From positions 1 to 64,000 of the forward strand of contig CAZKUN010000011.1 of NCBI GenBank assembly GCA_964555935.1: a stretch of DNA of 64,000 bases. The letters are read 5' to 3'. This DNA comes from CAZKUN01 sp964555935 (GTDB lineage Bacteria > Armatimonadota > Zipacnadia > Zipacnadales > VGFC01). Both the position numbers and the translations under genes were made by a program. Numbering within the stretch: position 1 is the stretch's first letter; the number at the start of each line of letters is the position of its first letter. The notes below the pieces were generated by a model, which worked only from the letters and a program-made list of their open reading frames with translations, was not told where the DNA came from and made no database searches. Positions 55,610 to 64,000 of this stretch are shown here, one piece after another.

Positions 55610-58444
55610 TTATTCACCGACCGGGACGATCTGGTACAGATCCACCCACGCCACGCCCGCGCTGGCCAGAGCGATGCCCAGGCCTCGGCGACCATCCTTC
55701 TCCGGCGTGACCGTGTAGCTGAACTCCTGCCATTCGGTGGTGAGCGGCGGCTCCTCAGCGATCAGCTTGCCCATGCTCAGCTTGAGCTTCACGTCATCGG
55801 TCAGTCCCTTCGCCCAGATCGAAACGCGGTACGCCTGGCCGCCCGTCAGGTTCACCGGGAACGACCCCATGCTCGGAGTGGCGTCGTCCGAGGGCGCCGT
55901 CAGACGGACCGAATGCCGACCGTGCCGCGCGGTGCGAGAGTCGACGAACACGGTCGAACCGTGGGCGACGCCGCCGTAGTTGCCGGACGGCGTTCCGACG
56001 CTCGGGTTGTTCTCCCAACTCGGGTTGCGCGCCAAATTGCCCTCGGCGATCTCGATGTCGTCCACCGGCAGCGGGCCAACGGGAATGGCATATGCTCGCG
56101 AGCCGAAGGCATCGATAGGCTCTTCGATGACGCCACCGGTTACGGCGACCTTGCGGTCCTCGAACAGGACCTCTGCCTCGCCCGTGAAGTCGATGCCGTC
56201 CAGCGTGAACCGTGGCACCAGCGGGCGATTCTCCGTGTTGGTCGCCAGGATCGTGACGATCCCTCGGTCCAGGAATGCGGCCGCATGGACTGCCGGGACG
56301 CTGCTTGCGACCTTCGGCGCCGGCTCGGCGGACGTTAGCGCCGGCGTGACCTCCGCCGTCTCCATCGCGAGCGCTCCGCATTCGGCCCACATGACCGGCG
56401 ATTTCGGGAAGCTCGCGCGCGGCGAGCGGATGAAGTACTGGATGCCCCTCGCGCCGTGGATCAGCGAGAGGTAGGTCATCACCCGCTGCTCCTTGGCGGT
56501 GGGCTCGCGGCCCCAATGCTCGCCGCCGCCGAACGCCTGCGGGACGATCCAGAGGGGCTTGCCAAAGTCAAACGCAGCATTCAGCGAGTCCGACATGCCA
56601 CTCACGTACGTGACGGGCATGTTGGGGATCGGGTACGGATCGCCCATCACGATATCCATCGTCCCAGCGAACTTGCGCGCGTGGTCGGCTCCGCGATAGA
56701 AGACGACCGTCACCGGATGGTATGGGTCGATCTCCCGGAGCAACTCCTTGATCGCCTCAAGCGTCGGGATCCTGTCCTCCGTGGGTTCGTCGGCGATGTA
56801 CCATGTGAGAATCGCCGGGTGATCCTTGAACGCCTCGATCTCCTCGCGCAGGGCCGCCCACTGTTCCTCGCTCAGCTCCGTCTGGTTCGCCCACATGAGG
56901 TGGTAATTCACCTTCATGCCGATCGCCGCGCACCGGTCGAGGTACTCGCGGATCGGCTCGCGAGCCTCGGCGTCGTGTGGCCCGCCGTGGTAGGGGCTGA
57001 AGAGGTTGAAGCCCCGCACGACCTCCTCGTCCATCACCCCGTCTTTGAGCGGATAGTAGGTGTAGTAGCCGAACGGGATGTGGGGAAGACCGTCAACGAT
57101 CAGCCCTCGGCTGATGCGGTCGATCTTGACGGCGTTGGCCTTCGGGGGCGCCTTGCGTAGCATCGTCGTTGCGTTGGCGACCACCTCGTCGCCGCGCTGC
57201 AGCCGGACTTGCACCGCAGTCTCGCCATCGGGCAGTGCCGTCGCGTCCAGCGGGACGAACGCGCGTCGCGTGCTCGCCTCGGCGGTCACGACCTGTCCGG
57301 TCTCCGCTCGCGCGGCGATCGTTAGCCCATCAAGCTCGACATCCTCCGCCACGTCCACCACGATCTCGGCTTGCGCCTCGTCGGTGTACAGGCTCAGCCT
57401 CGGCAGCACGCGCATCATCGGCGACACCTCCACGTTCAGCGGCGCGATCCGCAGCAGCTCCTCGTCGGTGGCCGCGTCGGCGATCACGACCGCGAAGCTA
57501 TGCACCCCGCGTTGCTCGATCCGAGTCCCACACGTCACCTCGGTCGGCGTGACGCCAAGCGCGGCCTCCACCGGCGCTCCCGAGCCGAGCTTGCTTCCGC
57601 TGGCCAACTCAACGCGTGCAGTGATGCGTTCCGGGCCGGTCGCCGTGCGAGCCAGCTTCAACGTGAACTCGGCGTTCCCGTCGCGGATCCGGTCAGGCCA
57701 GTCGATGCCCGCGAGCGTCACGCCGGTGTCTGCCGCCGGGCCCGGCTCAATGCCGACATCGACGACCTGCGTGTACGTCTCGCCCTTCTTCATCGGCTGT
57801 CCCCACCAGAGCGTGCCTTGCCGCGGCTGCGCGTAGAGGGCCAGACCGATGTTGGTCTTGAGCGTCAGCGTGCCATAGTCAGTGGTGAAGACCTGCTCCG
57901 TCGCGCCCGACCACGGGTGCTTCCGGCCGGTGTCTGGACATGTCAACTCGCCCGTCTTCTCTTCGCCGCCCGTCACGACCCGGTAGGTCGATTCATCGAT
58001 CCACTGCTTGCCGAGGCCCCACAGCATCTGTAGGTCCGCTGTCTCGGGCCCAAGCACCGTGTACTTGTACTCAACGCGGATCGAGCCGTCTGTCCCCACG
58101 ACGATCTGCTTCTCATACTCGAAGTCATCGGTCGCGTTCGCGATTGAGAGGGTCGAACCATCGGCCGCCTCGACGAGAGTGGCCGTCTCTTCGCCATAGC
58201 CCTGATGGTGGAAGATGGTCGTCCACTTCTGGTGCACGATCCACTCGCCCGCATTGCCCATGAAGACGGGGATGCCCCGGTAGGTGATTGACGTCCCGTG
58301 GCCCGCGCGCCAGGTCACCAGCACGTCGCCTACGACGAACGTGCTGCGGGTGAGCGCCTCCTGCCCGATTGCCTGCGTGGCGATGGCTACTGCCGTGAGG
58401 ATCATCATCGATCTGATAGCGATCTGACGCCGTCGTCGAGTCAT
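55610..58444 (-). CDS. Secreted GH-like TIM-barrel protein with C-terminal jelly-roll
   Basis: This 944-residue protein starts with an Arg-rich signal (MTRRRRQIAIRSMMILTAVA). It has an N-terminal beta-domain (about 30-240), Ig-like segments, and a barrel from about 440 (GLIVDGLPHIPFGYYTYYPL). The barrel carries the motif ILTWYIADEPTED near 600, with a candidate catalytic Glu. A CBM4/9-like jelly-roll follows (ARNPSWENNPSVG, YRVSIWAKGL). The barrel shares IADEP and REIDPYHPV with the protein at 3296-7174, which marks them as paralogous. The ATG at 58444 is used; AAGGG lies 9 nt before it and a GTG three codons upstream is possible. It leads the operon that includes the two diheme proteins, so it may supply the sugar they act upon (inference). 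Confidence 0.8.
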   Translation of the reverse strand: MTRRRRQIAIRSMMILTAVAIATQAIGQEALTRSTFVVGDVLVTWRAGHGTSITYRGIPVFMGNAGEWIVHQKWTTIFHHQGYGEETATLVEAADGSTLSIANATDDFEYEKQIVVGTDGSIRVEYKYTVLGPETADLQMLWGLGKQWIDESTYRVVTGGEEKTGELTCPDTGRKHPWSGATEQVFTTDYGTLTLKTNIGLALYAQPRQGTLWWGQPMKKGETYTQVVDVGIEPGPAADTGVTLAGIDWPDRIRDGNAEFTLKLARTATGPERITARVELASGSKLGSGAPVEAALGVTPTEVTCGTRIEQRGVHSFAVVIADAATDEELLRIAPLNVEVSPMMRVLPRLSLYTDEAQAEIVVDVAEDVELDGLTIAARAETGQVVTAEASTRRAFVPLDATALPDGETAVQVRLQRGDEVVANATTMLRKAPPKANAVKIDRISRGLIVDGLPHIPFGYYTYYPLKDGVMDEEVVRGFNLFSPYHGGPHDAEAREPIREYLDRCAAIGMKVNYHLMWANQTELSEEQWAALREEIEAFKDHPAILTWYIADEPTEDRIPTLEAIKELLREIDPYHPVTVVFYRGADHARKFAGTMDIVMGDPYPIPNMPVTYVSGMSDSLNAAFDFGKPLWIVPQAFGGGEHWGREPTAKEQRVMTYLSLIHGARGIQYFIRSPRASFPKSPVMWAECGALAMETAEVTPALTSAEPAPKVASSVPAVHAAAFLDRGIVTILATNTENRPLVPRFTLDGIDFTGEAEVLFEDRKVAVTGGVIEEPIDAFGSRAYAIPVGPLPVDDIEIAEGNLARNPSWENNPSVGTPSGNYGGVAHGSTVFVDSRTARHGRHSVRLTAPSDDATPSMGSFPVNLTGGQAYRVSIWAKGLTDDVKLKLSMGKLIAEEPPLTTEWQEFSYTVTPEKDGRRGLGIALASAGVAWVDLYQIVPVGE

Positions 58445-58582
58445 GGCCTGCACCCTTGCTGTGGGGATCTTCGAGGATGAAGCGTTTCGCCTCGCCGGCC
58501 CCAGATTCCCTCTCCGGAGGCAGGGATCGCCTCATCGCGCGCGCAAGAACACTGCGGTTGCCGGACCACTGGGAGGGCCAAC

Positions 58583-59023
58583 GTGGCTGAAGCGCCCGTC
58601 ATTGATGACCTGATCGCTCTGACCGAGAAGTACTACCTTCGCATCCGTCAACTGCTCGCGGAGTTGCCGGATGCCCGCCTCGGCGCGAGCCTCGGCGGCG
58701 ACAGTCTCACCGTCGCGGAGACCATCCGCCACGTCGCGCAATGCGACCTCTGGTACGCCAATGGGATCGACGGGGGGACGCGCGAGCTTCCCGATGTCGG
58801 GGATGACAGAGCATCGCTCGAGCAACTGCTTCAGCACTCCGAGGCTGAGATGCTCGACTTCTTGCGTTCGACCGACTCGGCCGCGCTTGCGGTGAACCGC
58901 GAAGTCCCGACCTGGTGGGCCGAGGGCGCCGACCGCTCCGGTCAGTTGGTCCTCATGCACTCGCTCGCCCACAAGTATTACCACTGCGGCCAGTTGCAGG
59001 CCATACTCCATACGCTGGGATGA
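58583..59023 (+). CDS. DinB/YfiT-like metalloprotein
   Basis: This 146-residue four-helix protein resembles the DinB family. The metal-binding His set is visible as H50 (TIRHVAQCDLWY), and H126, H130 and H134 in LMHSLAHKYYHCGQ; three of these usually bind one metal. The start is GTG at 58583 with GGGAGG 6 nt upstream. DinB proteins often act as thiol-dependent transferases or with unknown roles. It is divergent from the GH-like gene and followed by a double hairpin before the convergent sulfatase. No operon partner. Confidence 0.85.
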   Translation: MAEAPVIDDLIALTEKYYLRIRQLLAELPDARLGASLGGDSLTVAETIRHVAQCDLWYANGIDGGTRELPDVGDDRASLEQLLQHSEAEMLDFLRSTDSAALAVNREVPTWWAEGADRSGQLVLMHSLAHKYYHCGQLQAILHTLG

Positions 59024-59037
59024 AAGCCGCCCCGTGG

Positions 59038-59100
59038 CGCGGGCATTCTTGCCCGCGGCTGTTGCCGGGAGCCGGCATGCACCGGCGAGGGCGCCGGTGC
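59038..59100. repeat. Double-hairpin repeat between convergent genes
   Basis: Two perfect hairpins lie in 63 bases. CGCGGGCA (59038-59045) pairs with TGCCCGCG (59050-59057) around TTCT; GCACCGGCG (59079-59087) pairs with CGCCGGTGC (59092-59100) around AGGG. There is no T run. The layout is that of REP/BIME elements and it separates the ends of the DinB-like gene and the sulfatase. Confidence 0.75.
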
Positions 59101-59110
59101 TACGCGTCGG

Positions 59111-60601
59111 CTAGTCGGCGTGCAGGCCGTCAAGCACCGGAATCGGGAAGTGCTCCGACGGCACGCGCGCGCGCTTCATGGTCTTGCGCATCCGCTCCAC
59201 CATGTCCGGGTGGTTCTCGGCGATGTCACTGTTCTCACCGGGATCGTCGGCCAGGTTGTAGAGGGCGATATCCAGATTTCCGTCCTTCAAGTTCGTCCGC
59301 ACGCCCTTCCAGTCGCCTATGATCAGGGCCTGTTGGCGATCGCGCTCCGGGTACTCGAAGTAGAGGTACTCGTGCTCGCGCTGCTCTCGGCCGAGCATCG
59401 TCGGCAGGAAGCTCAGACCGTCGATGCCCTTGGGAGCCCTGGCATCGGCGATGTCAGCCAACGTCGGCATGAAGTCCCAGGAGCCGCCGATGTGATCGCT
59501 CTCCGACCCGGCCTCCACGCGCCCCGGCCACCAGGCGATCGTCGGCACGCGGAGCCCGCCCTCATAGACGGTGCACTTCGTCCCGCGCAGCTCTCCCAAT
59601 GAGTTGAAGAACTCCCGGTCACAACCGCCGTTGAACGTGGTCCCGTTGTCTGAGGTGAAGAGGATCACCGTGTTCTGCCCCAAGCCCAGTTCCTCGATCG
59701 TCGCGCGGAGACGGCCGACACTGGCGTCGAGGTAGCTGATCATCGCGGCATAGGTGGCGTGGGGTCTTGGAGTCGGCACGTAGCCGGCGGTGCCGAGGTA
59801 TGGTTCGGGATCCCAATCGCGAGGGTAGCGGTCGATGTACTCTTGCGGCGCCTGCAGCCCCGCGTGGGGAATGGGGGAGGGGACGTAGAGGAAGAACGGA
59901 TCCTCGCGATGCTCCCGGATGAAGCCCTCGGCCTCCTCGATCATCGCCGCCGGCGCGTAATCCTCGCCGCGATACTCCTCGTAGTCGGCCTCGCTCGCGG
60001 GCGCTTCCTTCAGTCGCTGATGGGCCTTGAAGTAATCGTTGCCGCGCAGCACGTCCACATCATGGTTGCGCCAGAGGTGGGTGGGATAGTAGTTGTGGGC
60101 CACTCGCTGGCACAGGTAGCCGTAGAAGTGATCGAAGCCCTGATTGCACGGATGTCCCTCCGAGCCTGGGCCGCCGAGACCCCACTTGCCGACCGCGCTG
60201 GTCGCGTACCCTCGTCGCTTCAGCACCTCGGCGACCGTGGTTTCGCGGTTAGGCAGCGAGAGCTGCCCCTCGGGCTCCTCCGGCCCCCATCCGCCGACCT
60301 CCCGGTTCCCTCGCACGTAGGCGTGGCCGGTGTGCTTGCCTGTCATCAGGCAGCACCGCGTGGGCGCGCAAACGGGGCTGCCGGAGTAGAACCGGGTGAA
60401 CTTCATCCCCTCCTCGGCGAGCCGGTCGATGTTGGGAGTCTGGATCTTCTCCTGCCCAAAGCACCCCAGCTCCCGGTAGCCCAGGTCGTCTGCCATCACC
60501 AGTATGATGTTCGGCCGGCTCGTGTCGGCGCGCGCCATGCCCGTCCCCAGGATGCCTGCCGTGGCGGCCGTCGTCGTCCGCAAGAAGTTTCGTCGATCCA
60601 T
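59111..60601 (-). CDS. Tat-exported sulfatase (CAPTR type)
   Basis: This 496-residue sulfatase begins with a twin-arginine signal (MDRRNFLRTTTAATAGILG), so it is folded before export. The formylglycine motif is C78-A-P-T-R, followed by CCLMTGKHTGHAYVRGN; the metal site ADDLGYRELGCFG and the later FTSDNGTTFNGG fit type I sulfatases. It would hydrolyse sulfate esters on a carbohydrate. The ATG at 60601 is chosen because GGAGGG precedes it and the Tat signal begins there; upstream codons overlap the divergent sulfatase. No formylglycine-generating enzyme or anaerobic maturase lies in the window. It shares a 124-bp divergent promoter region with the next sulfatase. Confidence 0.95.
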   Translation of the reverse strand: MDRRNFLRTTTAATAGILGTGMARADTSRPNIILVMADDLGYRELGCFGQEKIQTPNIDRLAEEGMKFTRFYSGSPVCAPTRCCLMTGKHTGHAYVRGNREVGGWGPEEPEGQLSLPNRETTVAEVLKRRGYATSAVGKWGLGGPGSEGHPCNQGFDHFYGYLCQRVAHNYYPTHLWRNHDVDVLRGNDYFKAHQRLKEAPASEADYEEYRGEDYAPAAMIEEAEGFIREHREDPFFLYVPSPIPHAGLQAPQEYIDRYPRDWDPEPYLGTAGYVPTPRPHATYAAMISYLDASVGRLRATIEELGLGQNTVILFTSDNGTTFNGGCDREFFNSLGELRGTKCTVYEGGLRVPTIAWWPGRVEAGSESDHIGGSWDFMPTLADIADARAPKGIDGLSFLPTMLGREQREHEYLYFEYPERDRQQALIIGDWKGVRTNLKDGNLDIALYNLADDPGENSDIAENHPDMVERMRKTMKRARVPSEHFPIPVLDGLHAD

Positions 60602-60725
60602 GTTCGCCCTCCATTCAGTCAACTGCCCAAGTGTTTCCCGTCGGCGCGCGTTTGCCCCTCTGAGTGAAGGTCGGTCTTCACGCCCAGGTGAAGCGCCATG
60701 CTGAATTCCGCGCAAGGAGAGACGA

Positions 60726-62378
60726 ATGAGCCGCCAACTCGACCGCCGCGACTTCCTCCGCACCAGCGCCGCTGCCGCATCGACCCTTGCGGTCAGTGGG
60801 TTGTCAACGGCTCAGGCCGCCGCGTCAAGCCGTCCGAACATTGTGATGGTCTACGCTGATGACCTGGACTTCGACGAGATCGGCGCGTACGATCACGTCG
60901 AGTACCCGTCATGGACCGGCGCGAGGGAGCGCGGTCTTCTCGGCGAGAACTTCTGGGGCGGATACCGCGATCCGCGCATGCTCACCCCCAATATCGACAG
61001 CCTCGGAAGCGAGGGCGCTACGTTCAGCCGATTCTACATTACCACGAGCATCTGCACGCCCAGCCGCTACTCCGCGCTGACTGGGCGCTTCGCCTCACGC
61101 AGTCCCGGCTTCTGCGCGAAGCACCCGCCCGGCGGCCCGGCCAACATCCAGTGGAACACCCCGGTCGACACGCGCGAGACTAACATCGCGCGCGAGCTGC
61201 GCAAGCAGGGCTACGCCACGGGCGTCGTCGGCAAGTGGCATAGCGGCGCGCCGAATGCCATCGCCAGGGGCATTCCCGCCGATGCCGAGTACGATGCGAA
61301 GGTCTACGGGAAGCTTCACACGGCTCACGAACGGGGCTGCGAGCACCTGCGCGACGGCCTGGGCTTTGGCTTCGCCGACCGCATCTACTTCAGTAACAAA
61401 GAGGCGCTCGGCCTGCCGAAGTGGATGCAGGTCCACAATCTCGACTGGATCACCGAGGGCGCGCTGAACTTCATCGATCGCTACCACCGCCAGCCCTTCT
61501 GCCTCTACATGCCGCTCACGACGCCGCATGGCTCATACGGGGCGAAGTGGATCGACGAGGATCCTCGAATCACGCCCGCGGGCATGCTGAAGAAGGCACC
61601 CGACGGCATGCCATCACGCCAGAGCATTCGCGAGAGGCTTGACGCTGAGGGAATCGATCGCCGCAACGCCCCCGCCACCTGGATCGACGATTCCGTCGGG
61701 GCCGTCATGAAGAGGCTGGACGATCTCGGCGTCGCCGACAACACGGTGGTCATCTTCACCAGCGACCACCAGAGCCGCGGCAAGTACACCTGCTACGAGT
61801 CCTCGCGCGTCCCTTGCCTGATCCGCTGGCCGCGAGCCATCGCGCCGGGCACGGAGATCGACTCCATCTGCGCGAACATCGACCTGGCGGCGACCTTCAT
61901 CGAGATGGCGGGCGGATCGGCTCCAGACGACATGACGATGGATGGGCGAAGCTTCCTGCCGTGGTTGACGGGTAACGCTACTGAGGCCGATCGGCGCGAC
62001 GCGCTGCTGTTGGAGTGCTCGAACATACGCGCCGTCGTCACCGAGCAGCACAAGTTCATCGTCAATCGGCCGGGCCAGGAGGCCCTTGACCGCATGGCAG
62101 CCGAGGCCACGGACTGCGCGAGGACCGGCGAGCGGCGTCAGATCGGTTGGGATGGCAGCAGGAACCCCCACCCCAACGAGAAGGGGATCCGCTACGGTTC
62201 CGACCGCGATTTCCCGCGTTACTTCGACATCGACCAACTCTACGACCTCGAAAGCGACATCTACGAGCAGGACAATGTCATCGCCGATCACCCGGCTGTT
62301 GCTGACAGACTGCGGGCGCGCCTGACCGACCTGCTGGCGCCACTGCCCCACACGTTCGGCGAGTTCAAGACGAGCTGA
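60726..62378 (+). CDS. Tat-exported sulfatase (CTPSR type)
   Basis: This 550-residue sulfatase has a Tat signal (DRRDFLRTSAAAASTLAVSG). The formylglycine motif is canonical, C110-T-P-S-R followed by YSALTG. VYADDLDFDEIGAYD provides part of the metal site, TTPHGSYG and FTSDHQSRGKYTCYESSRVP the rest. Its N-terminal insert between the metal site and the motif (about 55-90) is longer than in the sulfatase at 59111. The ATG follows AAGGAGAG. It is divergent from the other sulfatase, and the pair may act on different sulfate positions of the same glycan (inference). It ends 56 bp before the convergent ankyrin gene. Confidence 0.95.
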   Translation: MSRQLDRRDFLRTSAAAASTLAVSGLSTAQAAASSRPNIVMVYADDLDFDEIGAYDHVEYPSWTGARERGLLGENFWGGYRDPRMLTPNIDSLGSEGATFSRFYITTSICTPSRYSALTGRFASRSPGFCAKHPPGGPANIQWNTPVDTRETNIARELRKQGYATGVVGKWHSGAPNAIARGIPADAEYDAKVYGKLHTAHERGCEHLRDGLGFGFADRIYFSNKEALGLPKWMQVHNLDWITEGALNFIDRYHRQPFCLYMPLTTPHGSYGAKWIDEDPRITPAGMLKKAPDGMPSRQSIRERLDAEGIDRRNAPATWIDDSVGAVMKRLDDLGVADNTVVIFTSDHQSRGKYTCYESSRVPCLIRWPRAIAPGTEIDSICANIDLAATFIEMAGGSAPDDMTMDGRSFLPWLTGNATEADRRDALLLECSNIRAVVTEQHKFIVNRPGQEALDRMAAEATDCARTGERRQIGWDGSRNPHPNEKGIRYGSDRDFPRYFDIDQLYDLESDIYEQDNVIADHPAVADRLRARLTDLLAPLPHTFGEFKTS

Positions 62379-62434
62379 GTCCACGACATCACGCCGGCCA
62401 GCTGCACGGGTCCGACGTCGGCGCGTGACGCGCT

Positions 62435-63631
62435 CTACCGGGGCACTTCTGCTGGGGCTGTCTCAAGCGCCCGGACGACCTCTGCCGTGGCTTGGTCGTG
62501 CCCCAACATCGCTGGCGTTACGCCGCTCCCATTGGCCACCAGAGGGTCACCGCCGTGGGCGATCAGCAGGGCTACCAGTTTCGCGTCTCTCTTGCCTACC
62601 GCGAGGTGTAGCAGCGAGTCGCGACGCTTACCTGTCACTGCGTTCGAATCCGCTCCCGCCTGCAGTAGCAGAGGCACGGCCTTCAGTGTCTTCTTGCGCA
62701 CAGCGTGTACCAGAGGGGTGTCTCCGGCGCCATCGCGGGCTTCGACGTCGGCGCCGGCGTCTAGCAGAGCCACAACCGCGGGGGCCTTACCAGCGGAGGA
62801 TGCGATATGGAGCGCTGTCCGGCCACGATTGTCGACCGCCTCGATGTCGGCGCCGTAGGCCAGCTTGCGCCCAATCATCTCCGCCTGGCCATGGCGCGCG
62901 TCCCGGTGCAGGTGCATGCCGCCGGGATGTCTGTGCCCAAACCGCGCCCACAAGTCCAACAACTCCCGGTCTCCGTCGCCTATAGCGTCGGCGAGCATGC
63001 CCTTTGTCGGGGCCGCTCCGTGCTCCAGCAGCATCTCGACCAGATCCAGCCGCCGATCGAAGTACAGAGCGAAGCTCAAAGGGAGGCCATACTCGTGAAT
63101 CCGTTGGCACCCACAACTGTGGTCCGGATCCGCCCCTGACGCCAACAGCAACTCCACCACGAATGCCTGCCCCCCGTAGAGCGCCCAGTGCAGCATTCCC
63201 AAGCTCATTACAGGATCGTCGGAATCGGCCGCGTTTACGATTTCGGCATCCTCCGCCACGGCGCGCCGGACCTGCGCAACGTCCCCCGTGTAGCATGCCG
63301 TGTAGACGTCGCTGCGAGCGCCCCGCGCCAGAAGAAACTCCGCCACATCCGGGTGCCCGCATCGAATCGCTGCGATCAGCGGTGTCTCGGGGACGGCCCA
63401 TCGGCACGATTCGATGCAACGGCCGTCGATGTCTCCTCCCGCGTCCAGCAGGAACTCAACGATCCCCTGATGCCCCCAACGCGCCGCCGTCCACAGGGCT
63501 GTCCGACCGCTGGGACCGCCCTTGCGCCCCAAGCTGGGATCGCGACCGACCATACGCGTGACCGTCCGCGCGTCGCCCTTGCGCGCCGCCTCGCACAACC
63601 GGTAGATGGGTCTCTCGTTGCGGGCTGTCAT
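62435..63631 (-). CDS. Ankyrin-repeat protein
   Basis: This 398-residue cytoplasmic protein is made of ankyrin repeats. Typical segments are GRTALWTAARWGHQGIVEFL, ETPLIAAIRCGHPDVAEFLL, GRTALHIASSAGKAPAVVAL and GDTPLVHAVRKKTLKAVPLL; I count about nine to ten, some degenerate. There is no signal peptide and no other domain. It would bind a partner protein which cannot be named. A Cys-rich spot (HSCGCQRIHEYG) interrupts the middle repeats. It stands alone on the minus strand. Confidence 0.93.
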   Translation of the reverse strand: MTARNERPIYRLCEAARKGDARTVTRMVGRDPSLGRKGGPSGRTALWTAARWGHQGIVEFLLDAGGDIDGRCIESCRWAVPETPLIAAIRCGHPDVAEFLLARGARSDVYTACYTGDVAQVRRAVAEDAEIVNAADSDDPVMSLGMLHWALYGGQAFVVELLLASGADPDHSCGCQRIHEYGLPLSFALYFDRRLDLVEMLLEHGAAPTKGMLADAIGDGDRELLDLWARFGHRHPGGMHLHRDARHGQAEMIGRKLAYGADIEAVDNRGRTALHIASSAGKAPAVVALLDAGADVEARDGAGDTPLVHAVRKKTLKAVPLLLQAGADSNAVTGKRRDSLLHLAVGKRDAKLVALLIAHGGDPLVANGSGVTPAMLGHDQATAEVVRALETAPAEVPR

Positions 63632-63792
63632 TACACGCTCATGCCGGGATTGCCCATATCGAGATGGGGATCCAATCAGTTGGATGTACAGCTGGCCAAT
63701 GGTCCCATTGGTCCGGCGGCCCGTCTGGCGTCAGTTTCTTGGCACGCTTGAGGGGGATCTCCTCGGTGATATGGGGAGTGCGGGTCTGAAGC

Positions 63793-64000
63793 CTACCGGG
63801 TGACATTGATGACGACCGACCGCGAGAAGTCCGGCAAGCTCACGACGCCGCGCTTCGCCTTCGCGTCGGTCCATTCGTCGGTCCACGGGGCGTAGACTTG
63901 GGCCTTGCCCCGAGCCCCCAGCGCGACAGTGAGCCCGCTCAGCACCTCAGGCGCTTCCCCATCCGCCAGCTCCGTCTGCCAGGTGTTCATGCTGTCGCGA
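63793..64000 (-). CDS. 3' end of a gene running off the window, beta-rich C-terminus
   Basis: The frame is open from the window edge (64000) to the TAA-type stop region at 63793-63795, about 68 codons. It reads PEVLSGLTVALGARGKAQVY and VSLPDFSRSVVINVTR, like the closing beta-sandwich of a glycoside hydrolase. There is an internal ATG at 63990 but no ribosome-binding site, so the gene most likely starts outside the window. The family cannot be decided from this fragment. Confidence 0.6.
   Translation of the reverse strand, partial: RDSMNTWQTELADGEAPEVLSGLTVALGARGKAQVYAPWTDEWTDAKAKRGVVSLPDFSRSVVINVTR

Noticed and set aside
1..64000. CRISPR array, phage defence or secretion system
   Set aside because: No regularly spaced repeats, cas genes, toxin-antitoxin pairs or secretion components were found. 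The two palindromes are single copies 9 kb apart.

Overview
The window is a GC-rich bacterial scaffold of 64 kb with two 10-N gaps. It is dominated by large secreted proteins: CBM9-like and F5/8 type C (CBM32) modules, GH29 fucosidases, heparinase/alginate-lyase-like proteins, a glucuronoyl-esterase-like protein, a parallel beta-helix protein, Tat-exported sulfatases, beta-propeller proteins with c-type heme motifs, and solo oxidoreductases (aldo/keto reductases, SDR, Gfo/Idh/MocA). This content fits an uncultured, polysaccharide-degrading member of the Planctomycetota/Lentisphaerota/Hydrogenedentota/Armatimonadota-type lineages. No rRNA or marker gene is present, so a phylum cannot be assigned. 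There are no SusC/SusD, TonB, sensor/regulator, phage, transposase or CRISPR genes. Genes lie in short, often convergent or divergent blocks of one to four.

Layout. 1-9030: 3' end of a GH29-CBM32 fucosidase, a nitrilase-superfamily amidohydrolase, a NIF3-like protein, an aldo/keto reductase coupled to a 1,292-residue CBM9-barrel-F5/8 protein, and a second GH29 fucosidase whose CBM32 tail is cut off by an in-frame TGA. 9031-16031: CE15-like esterase, an aldo/keto reductase fold lacking its catalytic residues plus a cupin, a CBM9-barrel protein, and a calcineurin-like phosphoesterase. 16055-18051: a secreted protein with a weak von Willebrand A-like region, and tRNA-His. 18131-24150: a three-gene operon (LarA-family nickel-pincer enzyme, a secreted beta-propeller/one-heme/HEAT protein, an SDR dehydrogenase) closed by a strong bidirectional terminator. 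24169-25819: hydroxypyruvate-isomerase-like protein and a VanX-type dipeptidase.

25823-36443 is a polysaccharide lyase-like block: a 14-repeat WD40 protein, a beta-helix protein and a heparinase II/III-like protein in one minus-strand operon, with a large lipoprotein of similar type divergent and interrupted by the first N gap. 36619-44638: a sulfatase-fold protein with Thr at the formylglycine position, a Gfo/Idh/MocA oxidoreductase, a coupled pair (polysaccharide-deacetylase-like protein with the second N gap, and a transglutaminase-SGNH fusion), and a DUF3179 lipoprotein. 44681-48286: a promoter and a two-gene heterodimeric ABC exporter.

48369-58444 is a minus-strand operon of a GH-like barrel protein and two very large secreted propeller/diheme proteins, the last two overlapping by ATGA. 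58583-64000: a DinB-like protein, two divergent Tat-exported sulfatases, an ankyrin-repeat protein, and the 3' end of a further gene.

The genes appear to serve stepwise extracellular breakdown of fucosylated, sulfated and uronic-acid-containing glycans, followed by oxidoreduction of sugars or hydroxyacids in the cytoplasm. The most unusual items are the three heme/propeller proteins (one in an operon with LarA), the transglutaminase-SGNH fusion coupled to a deacetylase-like protein, the Thr sulfatase homologue, and two related palindromes filling convergent intergenic gaps. Both N gaps look like unmerged contig overlaps: collapsing the flanking repeat restores the reading frame in each case.
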